NCBI GenBank assembly: GCA_022747635.1
Contig: JAKTNV010000011.1
Coordinates: 21,317,005-21,381,004 of the forward strand
DNA: 64,000 bases
DNA from: Hetaerina americana
Taxonomy: Eukaryota > Arthropoda > Insecta > Odonata > Calopterygidae
Reading direction: 5' to 3'
Below are positions 24,540-36,510 of the stretch, one piece after another; positions within the stretch are counted from its first letter, which is position 1; the number at the start of each line of letters is the position of its first letter. Below the pieces are notes generated by a model. The model saw nothing but the letters and a program-made list of their open reading frames with translations. It ran no database searches and was not told the origin of the DNA. Position numbers and translations under genes: made by a program.

Positions 24540-25220
24540 TCGACTCTCGATAAATGGATACCTATAAACCGATCGACTTGATATCGACGTCGTAACATCG
24601 CACCGTGTTCAATCCGACCGTCTGGTAGTCGAAACGCTGGTCTCGTTTCCGCAAATTATCATTCACGCGACGCGTCCTTTTATTCATCCTAATCAACGAA
24701 AGAGAAGAGAAGAAAAACAAGAAAAGTACATCGCAGCGTTCTCGGAACTCGGTTTGGGAAAGAAAGACAGAGTGGGGATAGGAAAGGAGAGAGGTGGCTC
24801 CTTCCATTTGAGTTCTCCAAGCTTCCCCTTCTCCATTCCCATTTCCCTCCTCGAGAGAAAGGTAACGAACGCCCTTCTTCGAGAGCCTTGGACGATCCGC
24901 CACCTCCCGAAGTCTTTTGCGCACTCGAGGGAAGTGAAGGGAAGTAAGATAAGAGGTCCAATAAGGAGAGGAGAAGATTAATGGAAAGATAAAGGGATTA
25001 GAGCAAGAGGACGTGCGGAAGGGAACGATGGGATTAGGGGTATGGAGGGAGTATGGAAGGCGGTGAGGAGGGAATCATCGGGGGTTTTTGACGAAAATGC
25101 TTGCACGGCAATTTTGGCGATGGTGAGGGTTGATGGGGAAGGTGAAAATGGCAAGAGGAAGTGGATGGAGGAGTGTAGGAATGCATTCTGAGTCTTCTAT
25201 TTGAGGAGAGAAAATTCGGG
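24540..25220. other. CpG-containing then purine-rich tract
   Basis: 24560-24690 is CpG-dense for this window (ATCGACGTCGTAACATCGCA). 24930-25200 is strongly purine-biased on the + strand (GGAGAGGAGAAG and similar). Open frames on both strands are compositional. No family is recognised. Confidence 0.4.
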
Positions 25221-25566
25221 ACGAGAGAAAATTCAATACATAAGAGCATTGAGGATTCATTCCCGATTAGAGAGGGAGCCGATATGTGAAAATATAAAAA
25301 TTACATTAGTGCTATTTTTTGTAAAATTACTAGTAAGGCCAAAATATTCGTCGATGACACGATCATCTACGCGATATAAGTAATTAACCTTTGAACCACA
25401 TTAGTGCTCGTTGATAGGAAACTTAGCTCTCTATTATGTTTGGATCTCTATTAAAATGACTCAAATGTATAGAAATGAATGAATGGGAAAATACATACAA
25501 CTCGACAGCTATAGACTCGGAGGGTTAAGCACAAAGTGGTGGACGATGTTATGTACATGTTTTACT

Positions 25567-25621
25567 CGTATATACGTATATGTGTGTGTATATACATGTG
25601 TATATATATATACACACACAC

Positions 25622-25671
<50 letters not shown>

Positions 25672-25677
25672 TTTTAT
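25567..25677. repeat. Compound TA/TG/CA microsatellite
   Basis: TATG, TGTG, TA, CACACA and about 21 TA units, ending in a T run directly before the SINE at 25678. Confidence 0.95.
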
Positions 25678-25950
25678 AGGGCCGCGGTAGTCCAGTGGGT
25701 AGTGTTGGACTACTGACCGGGGGGTCCCGGGTTCGATTCCCGGTCAAGGCACTCTGGGCACCTGCAGCTCCACCCAAGCTAAAGTGATTTTTCGGGTACC
25801 AGGTCTTCCTGGGAAACCATAACCGGCACAGGGAAAGGAACTGGCCCCCCTACCCTGATGTGTGAATTTTCACAAGCCGTATAGGGCTTAGTACTGGGTG
25901 ATCTCTACCATCACCTACTAAACCGACCTTCCGTTGATTACTGTGCTTAT

Positions 25951-25954
<4 letters not shown>
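25678..25954 (+). mobile_element. tRNA-derived SINE, best-preserved copy
   Basis: The head is tRNA-like: A box TAGTCCAGTGG (25688-25698) and B box GGTTCGATTCC (25730-25740) in a CCCGGGTTCGATTCCCGG T-arm. The body (about 25760-25950) is unrelated to tRNA and contains GGGAAAGGAACTGGCCCCCC and TGATCTCTACCATCACCTAC. The 3' end runs directly into (TA)n. Transcription would be by RNA polymerase III from the internal boxes, and mobility would depend on a LINE partner not identified here. A true tRNA gene is unlikely because the unit continues for 200 bp. Related pieces lie at 14.4, 26.0 and 58.4 kb. Confidence 0.85.
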
Positions 25955-26021
<67 letters not shown>

Positions 26022-26022
26022 T
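25955..26022. repeat. (TA)n microsatellite shared by two SINE tails
   Basis: About 30 TA units ending in TTTATT, placed exactly between the 3' ends of a + strand SINE and a - strand SINE. Confidence 0.95.
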
Positions 26023-26141
26023 TATAAACCATAAACACAGAAATCAACCCGAAGGTCGGTGATGGTAGAGATCACTCAGTACTAAGCCCTATGCGGCGTG
26101 TGAAATTCACACATCAGGGTAGGGGGGCCAGTTCCTTTCCC

Positions 26142-26145
<4 letters not shown>
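26023..26145 (-). mobile_element. SINE 3' half, inverted relative to the 25.7 kb copy
   Basis: This is the reverse complement of 25827-25954, with a roughly 10-bp gap (missing TTTAGTAGGT relative to the other copy) and scattered substitutions. The tRNA-like head is missing; the copy stops at CCTTTCCCTGTG, next to another TA tract. With its partner it forms a large inverted repeat. Confidence 0.9.
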
Positions 26146-26204
<59 letters not shown>

Positions 26205-26221
26205 TATATAGTATATATATG

Positions 26222-26280
<59 letters not shown>
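26146..26280. repeat. (TA)n microsatellite, two blocks
   Basis: Two TA blocks separated by GCTATATAGTATATATATGC near 26203-26222. Confidence 0.95.
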
Positions 26281-26281
<1 letters not shown>

Positions 26282-26425
26282 TCTGAGGAATGCGGAGAAA
26301 AGTAACACGGAAGTGTTGATAAAAAAATTTAGACAGCAACAAACAATAAAAGAGCACATAAAAAGAACACTCATAAGTTATTTCTTAATAATTTCGACGG
26401 AATTTACCTCCATCCTCCTCAGAAG
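26281..26425 (-). ncRNA. Short inverted-repeat element with hammerhead-like core
   Basis: Read on the - strand: box CTGAGGA (26422-26416), one G, stem GATGGA / TCCGTC (26414-26409 and 26401-26396, one G-U pair) with a 7-base loop, then GAAA (26395-26392). This is the hammerhead layout CUGAUGA - stem II - GAAA, with one substitution in the first box. The ends match as a 10-bp inverted repeat (CTTCTGAGGA at 26280-26289 and TCCTCAGAAG at 26416-26425). A second CTGAGGA on the + strand (26283-26289) precedes GAAAAGTAACACGG. The element is homologous to 56371-56545. Penelope-like pLTRs and animal retrozymes are known to carry such ribozymes; assignment to them is inference. Confidence 0.55.
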
Positions 26426-26483
26426 AAAAGGTAGTACTCAATGTATTCTCTATGTACGTATGTGTCTCTGTGTATAAACATAT

Positions 26484-26525
26484 AGATAAATACACACACA
26501 CACACACGTACATAGAGACTGACAC
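26484..26525. repeat. (CA)n microsatellite
   Basis: Short CACACACA tract followed by CGTACATAGAGAC. A GTACGTATGTGTCTCTGTGT stretch at 26455-26474 is partly complementary. Confidence 0.8.
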
Positions 26526-27285
26526 AAATGCGTTGATAGTAAAAAACCTGTCAAATGTAAAATTTGGCCGAAATATATAGTTGCCTCATTACATGATTAA
26601 AACTAAAACTGATGAAATTCCGAAAATAGATGGACTAAAAACTATTACCTCTTAACTTACTGTCACCGTTGCATCACCACAAATTACATCGCTACCATTA
26701 TTTGGTAATTAACGACTGTTATTTTTCAGAAAGATGAAGATTATTCATGATTAGTCATTTAGCCAGACCAAGTTTTCAACCATCATATCAAATTCCAATT
26801 TTATAATCAAGAAAGATCAGTTTCTGGTTTGTATATGTCTTCCCTCATTTCTGGAATATCGTCTGAAGAGGACACCCGCCTTGGGCAATCATTTCTTGTC
26901 CGATTGGACGTAAACCGATATGGGACATAAGGGGGAGTTAAATTTCCTTGCCTAGGGAACTTCATTGAGTCCTATGAGCCAAACCTTTAATGTTCTTTCT
27001 AAAAAAAACCAGTCTCGGTAGGAGTTCTTTGAAAAGAATCCATATTAGTACGAAACTTCAAAACCAAAACTTTGTCGGATACCCCTTCTGATGTTTCAAA
27101 CGAGCAAGCTAGGCTGTACCCTTAACTTACCAGAGCTCAACACCGGGTGCTGCGTGATTTTCCGTCAGGAAGAGCGTTCTGAATACGGATAAACTCCCTC
27201 GAAAATGTTACCTGAAACGAAATGCCGTGGGAACTTGATCGTTCCAACTAAAGAAGAAAGCATGGTTTGAAGGTTTTTTTTGCTA
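26526..27285. other. AT-rich DNA, no gene seen
   Basis: No supported feature. Confidence 0.4.
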
Positions 27286-27289
27286 ATGC

Positions 27290-27500
27290 TGATGTCGAGA
27301 GGAATAGAATGAGTGAAATCGATGGTGAGAAAAACCTGGAAGAGTTGGGAATGGTGGGGGGAGGAAAGGAAAGGTTTTGTTAGGAGGAATTTGAAGAATG
27401 CAGGAAAATTGGGAGCCGGAAATTAGGATGGATAATGGAATGCCTAGGAGCGTATTAGAGGGAAGCTCGTGTGTAAGCAGTTATTGGAAAATTATTGAAA
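27290..27500 (+). mobile_element. Decayed RTE-like LINE fragment
   Basis: The series TGGTGAGAAAAACCTGGAAG, GGGAATGGTGGGGGGAGGAA, AGGAGGAATTTGAAGAATGC and GGAATGCCTAGGAGCGTATT parallels the KKTNEVLGMVGEER / RRQ-W / G-MLK region of the intact element at the DNA level. No open frame survives. Confidence 0.5.
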
Positions 27501-28384
27501 TTTAAATGGAATAATTGCAAAAAATATGACATGCGTGATGGTGATGGTGCTTAGTTTTAAAAATCGATATATTTTAATGTAGGTGATATTGTAAGTGGAT
27601 GTGTAGGGTTTGTTAGTGTAATATCTTTAGTCGCTGATTAGATGTGTATCAGGCGATGCTCAATCCTTGGATTAATCAAAAGGCTATAATAAAACGTCAA
27701 TTTTTCCTATTGAAATAATGAAATGGTATCTAACCTTGATGCTATTTTGGTCATCGGTAGATAGGGTTTCAGGTTTAGGCCCAAATTAACTAAATCATAT
27801 ATTTCTCATTGCAAATGTGCACTTTCGCACCACAGCCCCGAATTGGACTACTTTGGGAAACAATTAACGTGGGTTAAAGTTGCTAGTCTCCTGGAAGTAC
27901 TGTAGGAAAATGAGAAAAATATTTCATTAAAAATATCCTATAAAAAAGATACGTAAAAATAAGAAATTGAAAGCATGAAAAGTCGATAGAAGAGTATAAA
28001 CTCACTTTAAACGGCAAAATTCAACTGAGGCTTTAATCTTAGAAAACCAGTTCTTCTGCATGAAACTCATGATTGTAATATGGAAAATTCATCAGGTAAA
28101 CTAAGATCATGTTTGAATTTCTTCTAAGAAAAGTATTTTAAAATTTTCATTTATTAGTTGTGCTGCACTGAAGGCAAGATCATCGGTAAAAGTAATCGGA
28201 CCCAATTGAAATTTCATTCGAATAATTGTAATTAATTACAAACGCCAATCTAATCAAACCGATACATAAATTGCCCTCCATTAGAACTACAAATATATTA
28301 GTTTTAACATGTCTTCATCTGTACGCCTAAACTAAAGAATCAGTTTTTTTCTCCTACTTAGATTTAAATTATTAATATTAGCCC
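27501..28384. other. AT-rich DNA, no gene seen
   Basis: No supported feature. Confidence 0.4.
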
Positions 28385-28425
28385 TCCGACTTAGGGTAGG
28401 TGTTCGATGGACCCATGGATGGTTA
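28385..28425 (-). mobile_element. Possible RTE tail fragment
   Basis: GGGTAGGTGTTCGATGGACC resembles the inverted family tail GGTAGGTTTTGGATGGGC seen at 22510 kb scale. No coding remnant is recognisable beyond it. Confidence 0.3.
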
Positions 28426-29465
28426 GACCTACTGCGGTTTTCCTAAGCCCTGACCGATATCAAAACAAATATCCTTAAAACTCATACTGAACATCATCAA
28501 ATACGACATACGGCAAATCATTCTTTAACCCTGCGTTCACTCTAAATGCTTTGATTCTTTCTAAAAACCTTATTGTTTTCAACCGTTTATCTCGATTTAC
28601 AGGAATTATCTACTCGATTGCCATTTTTACTATCCCATTGCCTGTCCTAATTCGATTATAAATACAAATGAATGACTATCCATTAGTTCTTACTTGTAAG
28701 CCCATACACGACCATTCACTACATGTGCAGTGAATGAAAGCCTTACAATATAAAATACAATGGCTTATATGTTATTTTTTCATAAGCTAAGCACTCTATG
28801 TCTATGCAAGAAAACGCATGCTGATTATTCTCCAAAAAATTGGTTTTCGCTTACACGAAGCAAATGTATATTTCAGATGAAGCTCAATCCGAGTAGATAC
28901 ATATACTCCTGGGAGAACCCCAGCTTCCACTGAGGTTTGGGAGGGGGTAGGTTGTACTAAGTATTAGGATATGCTAAAATGCATTCATGTTTCACATCCC
29001 TGAGCAATACGACCTGTAGGTTCATTTGTTGAAGAAATTTTACACAACACAGAGTCTACACAATTATGATTTGATTGCGAGGATACAAAAATGTGCAAAT
29101 ACGTAATTATTTCTTATAGTTCAAAATTTCAATAAAAATCACCGAATTTCTGATCTTCTTTGACGGAATTGTTTTATAAATACTTATAAAGGGTTGAAAG
29201 ATAGTCTAATTTGGTATGCTCTTGTGTGTAAGGACCATAATTGAAGGAAAATTACAGGGAATAAATGGTGAAAGAATGAATTGAAATAAGGTAATCAACA
29301 CTAGTAGCTATGAGGAAATTAAAGAGCTTGCTATGGAAGTGGAAATTTTTTCAAATATTGACATAAACGACTGCTCAAATTCATATCCCAGGAGGATAAT
29401 AGCTAAGAAATATTTTAGTCTAAATTTATAATCATCTCATCGGCATTTCAATCCTAAGATCCGTT
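28426..29465. other. AT-rich DNA, no gene seen
   Basis: No supported feature; pyrimidine-rich around 28500-28680. Confidence 0.35.
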
Positions 29466-29469
29466 TAAT

Positions 29470-29780
29470 GCAGACTTTCATTCCTCTTTATTCAGTATTA
29501 ATTCCCCCTCACCCCCTGATAGCTTCTCTATTTTACGTCCCTCTTACTTTTTCATATATCATCCTCTCTTGATCTTCCTCATGGGGTATTCCCTGCAAAT
29601 CTCTTCCCTTCTATTAGTTTTCTAACCAATTAATAGTGCCTGACGGTGTGTCTAATTCATTTATCTTTTCTTTTCCGTAGAGTTTTCTCCATATGGCTTT
29701 TTCCTCTTCTGATCTTCTATATACTTCCTCGGTCTTCCCTTTACCTGCCCAGTTAATATTATGCATAATTTTAGCTCCAG
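29470..29780 (-). mobile_element. Possible LINE C-terminal fragment
   Basis: The - strand gives, in different frames, GRPRKYIEDQKRKK (near 29745-29700) and IEGKRFAGNTP plus GRSREDDI (near 29615-29565). Both resemble the basic end of RTE-like polymerases (IEGK--GKR-RGRPR---ID). It is strongly decayed and could be misread. Confidence 0.35.
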
Positions 29781-30235
29781 CATCATGTTTTAAGGCTTTT
29801 TTTCATTTCATGTGTCTAATACGTGGTGTACCATAGTGCATACGACCATTTTAATGCACTGCTTCCTTGTTTAAAACCTCAGGTAAATTTTTAATGGTCA
29901 TATTGAAAAAAATTTAAATATATCATAAAGTTATCAAAGCATATGTTGAATACTTACAGAGGTTAAAAGATTAAAACTAATTGGACGCATGTCGAGAGAT
30001 GACAATTCTCTGAAGATGAAAATTTAAGACGACGGAGTGGAAGAAAATATCGGAGGAAGGACAAGGATGGATTACGATCAGCAATTGATAGAAGACGTCA
30101 GCGAGAACAATTGTTATGAAGGGATGAAGAGATAAGATTGGCAGGTGACAGTATAGACATCCCAGAAGAGCTTCCACATAGCAATTTTCGGATTGATTAC
30201 CCCTGATGGCGGAGGAACATTGAATTGAAGAGAAA
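29781..30235. other. Unassigned DNA
   Basis: No supported feature. Confidence 0.35.
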
Positions 30236-30560
30236 CAGACTCGGGGAAAAAATAGCAACACTTCGCCCCGGATTCGATCGATTTATCTCTGTGGTTTGAG
30301 GGAGGAGGAGGAGACGTGTGGGGTGTATGCGGACTGGCCGCGTTTGAACAGCCGCTCGGCTTCCGTCGCAGATCTCCAACATCGGACATTTCTCTCTCTT
30401 CCGGAATCATCCCGCTCCCCCCTTGCCATTCCCTTCCTACCCTCGGGGTTGGACGAGGGCATGCGGGAGGGACCATAAATATCTCCACTCTGTTTCTGCA
30501 TCGGGGGACCCGTGGAAGGCTCTAGCGGGTAGGGGATCTATCCCTACACCGCTTGGACTA
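30236..30560. other. CpG-rich patch
   Basis: Clear local rise in CpG and G+C (TTCGCCCCGGATTCGATCGA near 30260, CCGCGTTTGAACAGCCGCTCGG near 30338). Overlapping open frames up to 124 codons occur on both strands without family resemblance. A regulatory role is possible but there is no neighbouring gene to support it. Confidence 0.4.
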
Positions 30561-31910
30561 TTGCAATAACGCGACGGAAATCGATGGTTTCCTTGAATAT
30601 TTCTCTTTATTTTATTGAAGAATTATAGCTTTGATCTGTTTGACGTGATGTCATATTCACGATTATTTATGATCTTAATCAACGATAAAAAACTCTTATA
30701 TTTGGAACGATAATTGTCCTTGATAAAGGAGCTTTTATAAGGAGAAAGGAGGTGATAATAGAGACTTAGAGTAAATGTGATAGGACATGATTTTCAAAAA
30801 CCGAGATTTGGAACCTTGTATTTTAAGGCTTGGTAAATTAGTATCTAAGTTAATATGCTAGTCATATATTAGGTCATTTATGCACAGATTTGGAGAAAGA
30901 ATGAAAAGATATAACTTTTAAATTGATTGTAATGTTCCATTGCTGCGAAAGTTGGTATACGGCTGTAATTATTGGCTTTAACTGCTACGTATAAGATGGT
31001 AGCAGTAGTGGAAGTAGTTTTTTTGGTAGGAAAATTCATAACTATGGATTTATAATTGATGTCGATAATGGCCTTAAATTTTGGAATACTACCCTATAGA
31101 AGTTTAACTAATATCTCATATTAAATCTGTTTTAACTTACTAAAGATACCTCTCTTGTTTCGAGATTCACCCCGTAATTATTCCACTGAAATTTTGTATT
31201 TATAGGCCAGAGTGTACGCAACTGCAGGCATTTTCAAATCTCAATTACTTACGCAAGAGGGGGTATCACGCGCTTTTAGTAAAGAATAATTTAATGCATA
31301 ATCGAGATGGATTAAGTTAAATTAATGTTTTGAAGACTTCGTAAGAATATTTTTAAAAACTTTTAAGACAAAATGAATTTCATCCGGTTATCTCGGTTAT
31401 TTCTCAGTAATATTTACTTAAAAACGATAACCCCTATTGTACCGCAAATACGGTCGGAATTAATTAAAATCACATTAAATCACGGCTCATAGAGTGTTTC
31501 TAGAGTCCAGCATATGAAAACCTCTGGCACACATCGCCCTGTCCGACAAATATATTTTTTCCAAATGTTTTTCTTCACTGTGTCATTCAATTATTTCATT
31601 TCCTCTAACTTTTTATTACTTGTTCATATCATTTATTGCAAGTTTTTCATGTTTACATATTATTGATACCTCCTCTCTCTTGATATCGGCCTCAATGCCA
31701 GAGGAACTTTCTCTGGTCACTCCGACCAGGCTGTGAGGAGACGGATTTTAAACGCGTCAAGCAGACATGAATCCCGTACGCTGGAAGGGTTGCCTACTTA
31801 CTCTCACACCCCCCACTCTACAAAAAATATGACCAATAATCAGCAATAATTTTTAGATATTTAGCAACGCATTGATTCTCTTATTAGTTAACAATGCTTA
31901 TTAACATCTT
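30561..31910. other. AT-rich DNA, no gene seen
   Basis: No supported feature. Confidence 0.4.
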
Positions 31911-31914
31911 TTCA

Positions 31915-32170
31915 AAAGTGTTTATGGAGACGGTGAAATGGACAGAAAGGAAAACAAACGAAGTACTAGGCATGATAAAGGGGAAGGAGAAGAGGATTGT
32001 TGGAAGAAACCCGATGAAGACCAGAAAGATGGAAGCGGAGCATTTTGATTGGCAATAGAGTATTGAAGACTGCGATTGAGGGGAGAACGTTAGGCAAAAG
32101 TCGAAGAGAAATAGGTTAGAGATTGAAGGAATGGAGGAAAGAAGAAAGTATGCGAAATCGAAGTGTTTAT
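31915..32170 (+). mobile_element. Decayed 3' end of RTE-like LINE
   Basis: The + strand starts with METVKWTERKTNEVLGMIKG near 31923-31982, nearly the same as MEKVKWTEKKTNEVLGMVGE of the intact copy. It then gives IEGRTLGKSRREIG and a LEEWRKEESMRNRS-like end. It is one of the more readable decayed copies, broken by frameshifts. Confidence 0.85.
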
Positions 32171-32349
32171 TGTGGTGTTGCATGTAAGGTTGTGTTTTCT
32201 CAGGAGAGACAAAGACAACTACTATACAATAATAATATCCAACAATAACGCTTATTAGCGATCTTTTTGCAATGCTTTCATTTTTGATGAACATTGCGAA
32301 TGAGGAAACGCTCCTTCGAACTGACTTTCGAATTTCTATAAAACTGAAG

Positions 32350-32505
32350 GCATGACCTTGTGAAAAAGACTAACTGAGCGGTAATGGAATGTTAAAGGCT
32401 GTGATAGAAGGAAATATTGCGAGAAATTAAATTAGTGGAAGAAAATATTAAGCATGCTGGACGGAATTCATTGATGTATAATATTGGTGTTAGGATATTA
32501 AAACA
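32350..32505 (+). mobile_element. Decayed RTE-like LINE fragment
   Basis: The sequence order GAGCGGTAATGGAATGTTAA, AGGCTGTGATAGAAGGAAAT, ATTAAGCATGCTGGACGGAA parallels GSGMLKTMIEG then MLDGM of the intact element. It is probably a separate, or a split, copy downstream of 31915-32170. Confidence 0.6.
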
Positions 32506-32642
32506 TCGTTCATATTTACAAGTATTTGTAGGTTTTAGGGATCTTTAGTGTTGGGTTAGATGGAATATAAAATAGTGACATTGAATAGTCGCTACGTTCT
32601 GCAAAAAAAAACCTTTGATTTGTGGACGACAAAAAATAATTA

Positions 32643-32760
32643 ACTGATGGCGTGTCAGCCGAGTTAGATAAAGATACTTGAAGTGTAGCGTTCAAATCCC
32701 CTATGGATGCATCTTTGACATCATTTATTTAAAATCCACGAGGTGAATTATGTAAAGATT
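32643..32760 (+). mobile_element. Possible tRNA-derived SINE
   Basis: TGGCGTGTCAGCCGAGTTAG (A-box-like) is followed by GCGTTCAAATCCCC (B-box-like) near 32689-32702, at a tRNA-like spacing. The downstream body is short and not recognised. Confidence 0.4.
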
Positions 32761-33470
32761 TCTAAGGTATCTTCAATTTCACGTAAAACAGAGGAAACGC
32801 ATGATAACAAATTCTATCTCACCAGAAATTGTAGGTTGCAGATGACATGCACCTTAAATTGAGGTCATCTTTAGCCATCACTTACCAAAAATTAATATTC
32901 TTGCCGCAGAAATTTGGCAGGCAAGATATTGGTTGTTGAAACGCGAACAATTTGGAATGACTGATATTTTAGTTAATGAGTTGCTTTGAGACCATTTTTA
33001 ATCTTGAGTCTTTCGATTAAGATAAGTAGAAAATATCCGTTGGCTAAAGCGCTTCCACATCTTTTCATGCGTTATTCATTAAAAAATTCTTGTTCAACTT
33101 TTTTAACATCTTATTTTCATTCCAGCATTCTTTAAAACGTTAATTATAAATTCCACCCAGCTTCTCTTTTATTTAATATCTTCCAATCTATTTTAGTTTC
33201 CAGGATTTATAGTTCTTTCAATATTTTAAGAAATAACTTTTTTCTCCTCAAAATGTTTCCAAATATTTACTCCTACTCTTCAAAACTTCTAGCATTCTTC
33301 TCGTTTTGAGAATTCTATTTAAGCAACTTATTTTTTTAATCCTTCGCTAAACGCATATATCGAATCCATTTAGTCCATGCCCATTGCCTCCCTCAACTAC
33401 AAATATTCAAAATGCGCCACGGAAGCCGTTGCTTTAAGAATAAAATTCTTCAAATTATTTTCTCACTAAA
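32761..33470. other. AT-rich, pyrimidine-rich DNA
   Basis: No supported gene. 33040-33420 is pyrimidine-rich and could be an old inverted LINE piece, but no motif is readable. Confidence 0.35.
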
Positions 33471-33513
33471 TATATATATGTTTACATACATATAAGTATA
33501 TATATTTCTATAC

Positions 33514-33563
<50 letters not shown>
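33471..33563. repeat. (TA)n microsatellite
   Basis: TATATG, ACATAC and about 21 TA units. Confidence 0.95.
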
Positions 33564-33566
<3 letters not shown>

Positions 33567-34870
33567 ATTGTCAGTTAAAAATGATACGTTATAGCTTAAA
33601 AAATAATGACTTAAATTTAAATCAGTGGAAAATATCAATTATATGATTAGTTATGATCCAAAATATATTATTAATATTTCATGGCTGTCAAAACTTACTT
33701 AGTACATTCAAATTCATAGGTATGCAAATTATCTTTGACGTGTCCTGATTATAATTAAAGGAATTTCAATTATTTCATTACAAATTAGTCCAGAGGCTAA
33801 GGACAAATCTTTCTTATTCAGAGAATAAAATATATATTTCATATTTTTCTAGTACCGATCAAATAAATTTCATTATTGCATACCCTCATTGCCTGAAGCC
33901 GAACTTCAGATGGTAAACCCCACAATCACCGAGGTTTTCTTTAATCTTAGAATGAATAGTTATTTATAATTTGGTAAAACCAAATTTTGTAAGTAGAGAA
34001 TGACAAAAACCATTGGTTTGAACATAAGTGATTTAATTACGTATTTCAACTATATTATTTTACAGATTCATGGTATGTCTAAAAAAACATTTTTGTCGCT
34101 TCACTCTAATGAGAATTTTTGTTTATTGGAGCGGAATGAATTCTAAATAAAAGAAAAAAATCATAGAAATCTAATTAGCGTGACTTAAATTTGAGAACTT
34201 TACTTTCATGAACCGTTGTTAAATCAGGCAAGACAAATATTGAGGACATTCCTAAGTATTTATCTCGTCTGATTGAAATATTTTGCATGCTTGCGAGAAC
34301 ACATTGACTTAAAAGAGACAGCAAAGAACGTCGCAAGCAGGACTCTTTATTTTCAATTTCCAGAGTCGGTATGGAGAAATAATGAGAATTATAAACTCTT
34401 CCTCCACTACGTAATGAAAAGAAGAAAACCTTCTGAAAATGGACATTTCCCGAGTTCGAAGACTGAGATTTTAGTGTGTGCTTGCTACTCAAGATGTCGC
34501 TTTTTTACGTAGACTCCAACCAAACCTTACTTAAATATTTCCCATCGAACTCTGGTCGACTTTTGAAAGCTTTACATTAGCAAGGCTCGTATCGCGGCTC
34601 GTTAATGTAACAGGAGTTGAAAAGAAAACCTTGAGGGGACTTTTGTCTCTCTCCCTCTCTCTCAGACGTAATTAGTGAAGTGGCTTTTGTGTCAAGGAAG
34701 TTCCTCTCCTGTTATGCCTCGGAAAACATCTTCCTGCATCAAGACGTAAACTTTTCTAGCTCTTCATCTTATTCTGCTCGCAAATAATTCTTTCTCCCAG
34801 AGAGGTTTTGCGTGCAGGAGGCAAATTGGGTGGAGTCCGTCCATTTTGTTTCCAAAAATACTTCCCACAA
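33564..34870. other. AT-rich DNA, no gene seen
   Basis: No supported feature; open frames up to about 105 codons lack family resemblance. Confidence 0.4.
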
Positions 34871-34875
34871 CGATA

Positions 34876-34988
34876 TATGAAATATATATATATACATATG
34901 TATATATATCATACTTCAAGAAACTTTTATACGCTTTTGATCTCCTCCCACCTCTCACCATTCCTGTGTTCGACCTGTGGGACGATTT

Positions 34989-35051
<63 letters not shown>

Positions 35052-35093
35052 TATATATATGTATATATATGTATATATATATGTATATAAATG

Positions 35094-35126
<33 letters not shown>

Positions 35127-35188
35127 GTGTGTGTATATATATATGTATATGTACATATATATATACATATATATGTTTATATATTTAA
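34876..35188. repeat. Long imperfect (TA)n/(TATG)n array, interrupted
   Basis: TA-rich blocks at 34876-34910 and 34992-35188 flank about 80 bp of unique sequence (34911-34991). The right block alternates TA runs with regularly spaced GT steps. The 126-153 codon open frames across it are repeats of Tyr/Ile and are not genes. Confidence 0.95.
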
Positions 35189-36510
35189 CAGTTTTTTGGA
35201 TTCTATCTGCCTCTTCAACTAACATGAATCATAAATGAGAAATAGATTTCTCTAAATATTTTCATGTATTTATTATAACAGACACTTTCTACCTATTCAA
35301 CCACTAGTTTCCATCCTTAGTTACTCTTGTTTGCTAACCTCCAATTTTACGCAGAAGAAACTAGATTTGGTATTTGAAGTATATACTTTAATAAAACATA
35401 AATTGCGATTTATGTTGTCTAAGAAAGTTAAATCATTGTTAGGAAATATTTTCAACCGAAGAATTGAGAATGAGTTTCATATTAAAATGAAGTTTTATTT
35501 AGGTCACGTGTAAGGGGTCATACAAAAATTAAATAAATTTGAATTTACGATTTTGGACTATTTTGATCATTAAATAATTCATAGTTACTAGAATATAATC
35601 GATGAAACCTACTTTCGTGTGGTTTTGAAAGTAGTTGTATATGAACGTAGTCGCATTATAAATCATCTTAATTTCATCTAATCATAATGTTGGATATACT
35701 AACAGATTCTTCGGGCAGTCTGCTTTGGGCATAAATTCCTCTTATAGCCTTTTTGTGGAGTCTTCTCATCCTATGAAGCCACTAATCTGAAAAAATATAT
35801 AGACCTATACATAGGCCTATTGTTAATTTGTAAAACCACCACAGGTACAGAAGGGTAATATTCCTATTATAAAAAAAGTATAATCGTTGTTTTTCAAAGA
35901 AAAAATCAACTGGATTTATGATAACTCGTCCAGGTAATGCTTTGTATGGTATTATTCCTAGTAAAAATTCGTGCAAAAATTGAAAAATTATTTTGTTTTG
36001 GAATTTTATTTATATTCTTTCCAGCAAACAAGCATTAATTGAAGGCTCCCTGCCAACATGAAAGTATTTTCGAGTTACTTTTGAAAACAGAAAAAACATT
36101 AAATATTGATACCGAGATTTTTAATGGCTTAAATCAGGGATATTGTTCGAGGATATTTGAATTAGACTAAGAATTTAGTACCCCAAGACCTTAAACTGCA
36201 AAAATAAATCTTATAACAATTTTTAATATTTAATTTTTTTAACGATTGCATGGCCTGTGAAAGCATAAAGAATGCTCTTTCCTTTGTATCCGTTGACAAT
36301 TAAATTTTGCGCACAAAACGCAGCCAAGTTAATTGGCTTCGATAACGTTTTCACTAATTGCTCGTATTTTTCCCAAAAATGATTGCCACGTGATTTTATA
36401 GCTTCCACGATTTTTTTTGTTTTACCAAAACCTCCCACGTCATGGAAGAAGAAAGAGTGTAACAAAACGATTAACAGCCAATTATTTTTGTGATCCAGAG
36501 ATTTATATTA
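35189..36510. other. AT-rich DNA, no gene seen
   Basis: No supported feature. Confidence 0.4.

Noticed and set aside
25678..25752. Functional tRNA gene
   Set aside because: A and B boxes are good, but the unit continues into a repeated non-tRNA body and has related partial copies, so it is a SINE head.
34764..35238. Open frames of 126-153 codons on both strands
   Set aside because: They consist of Tyr-Ile repeats translated from (TA)n and (TATG)n microsatellite.
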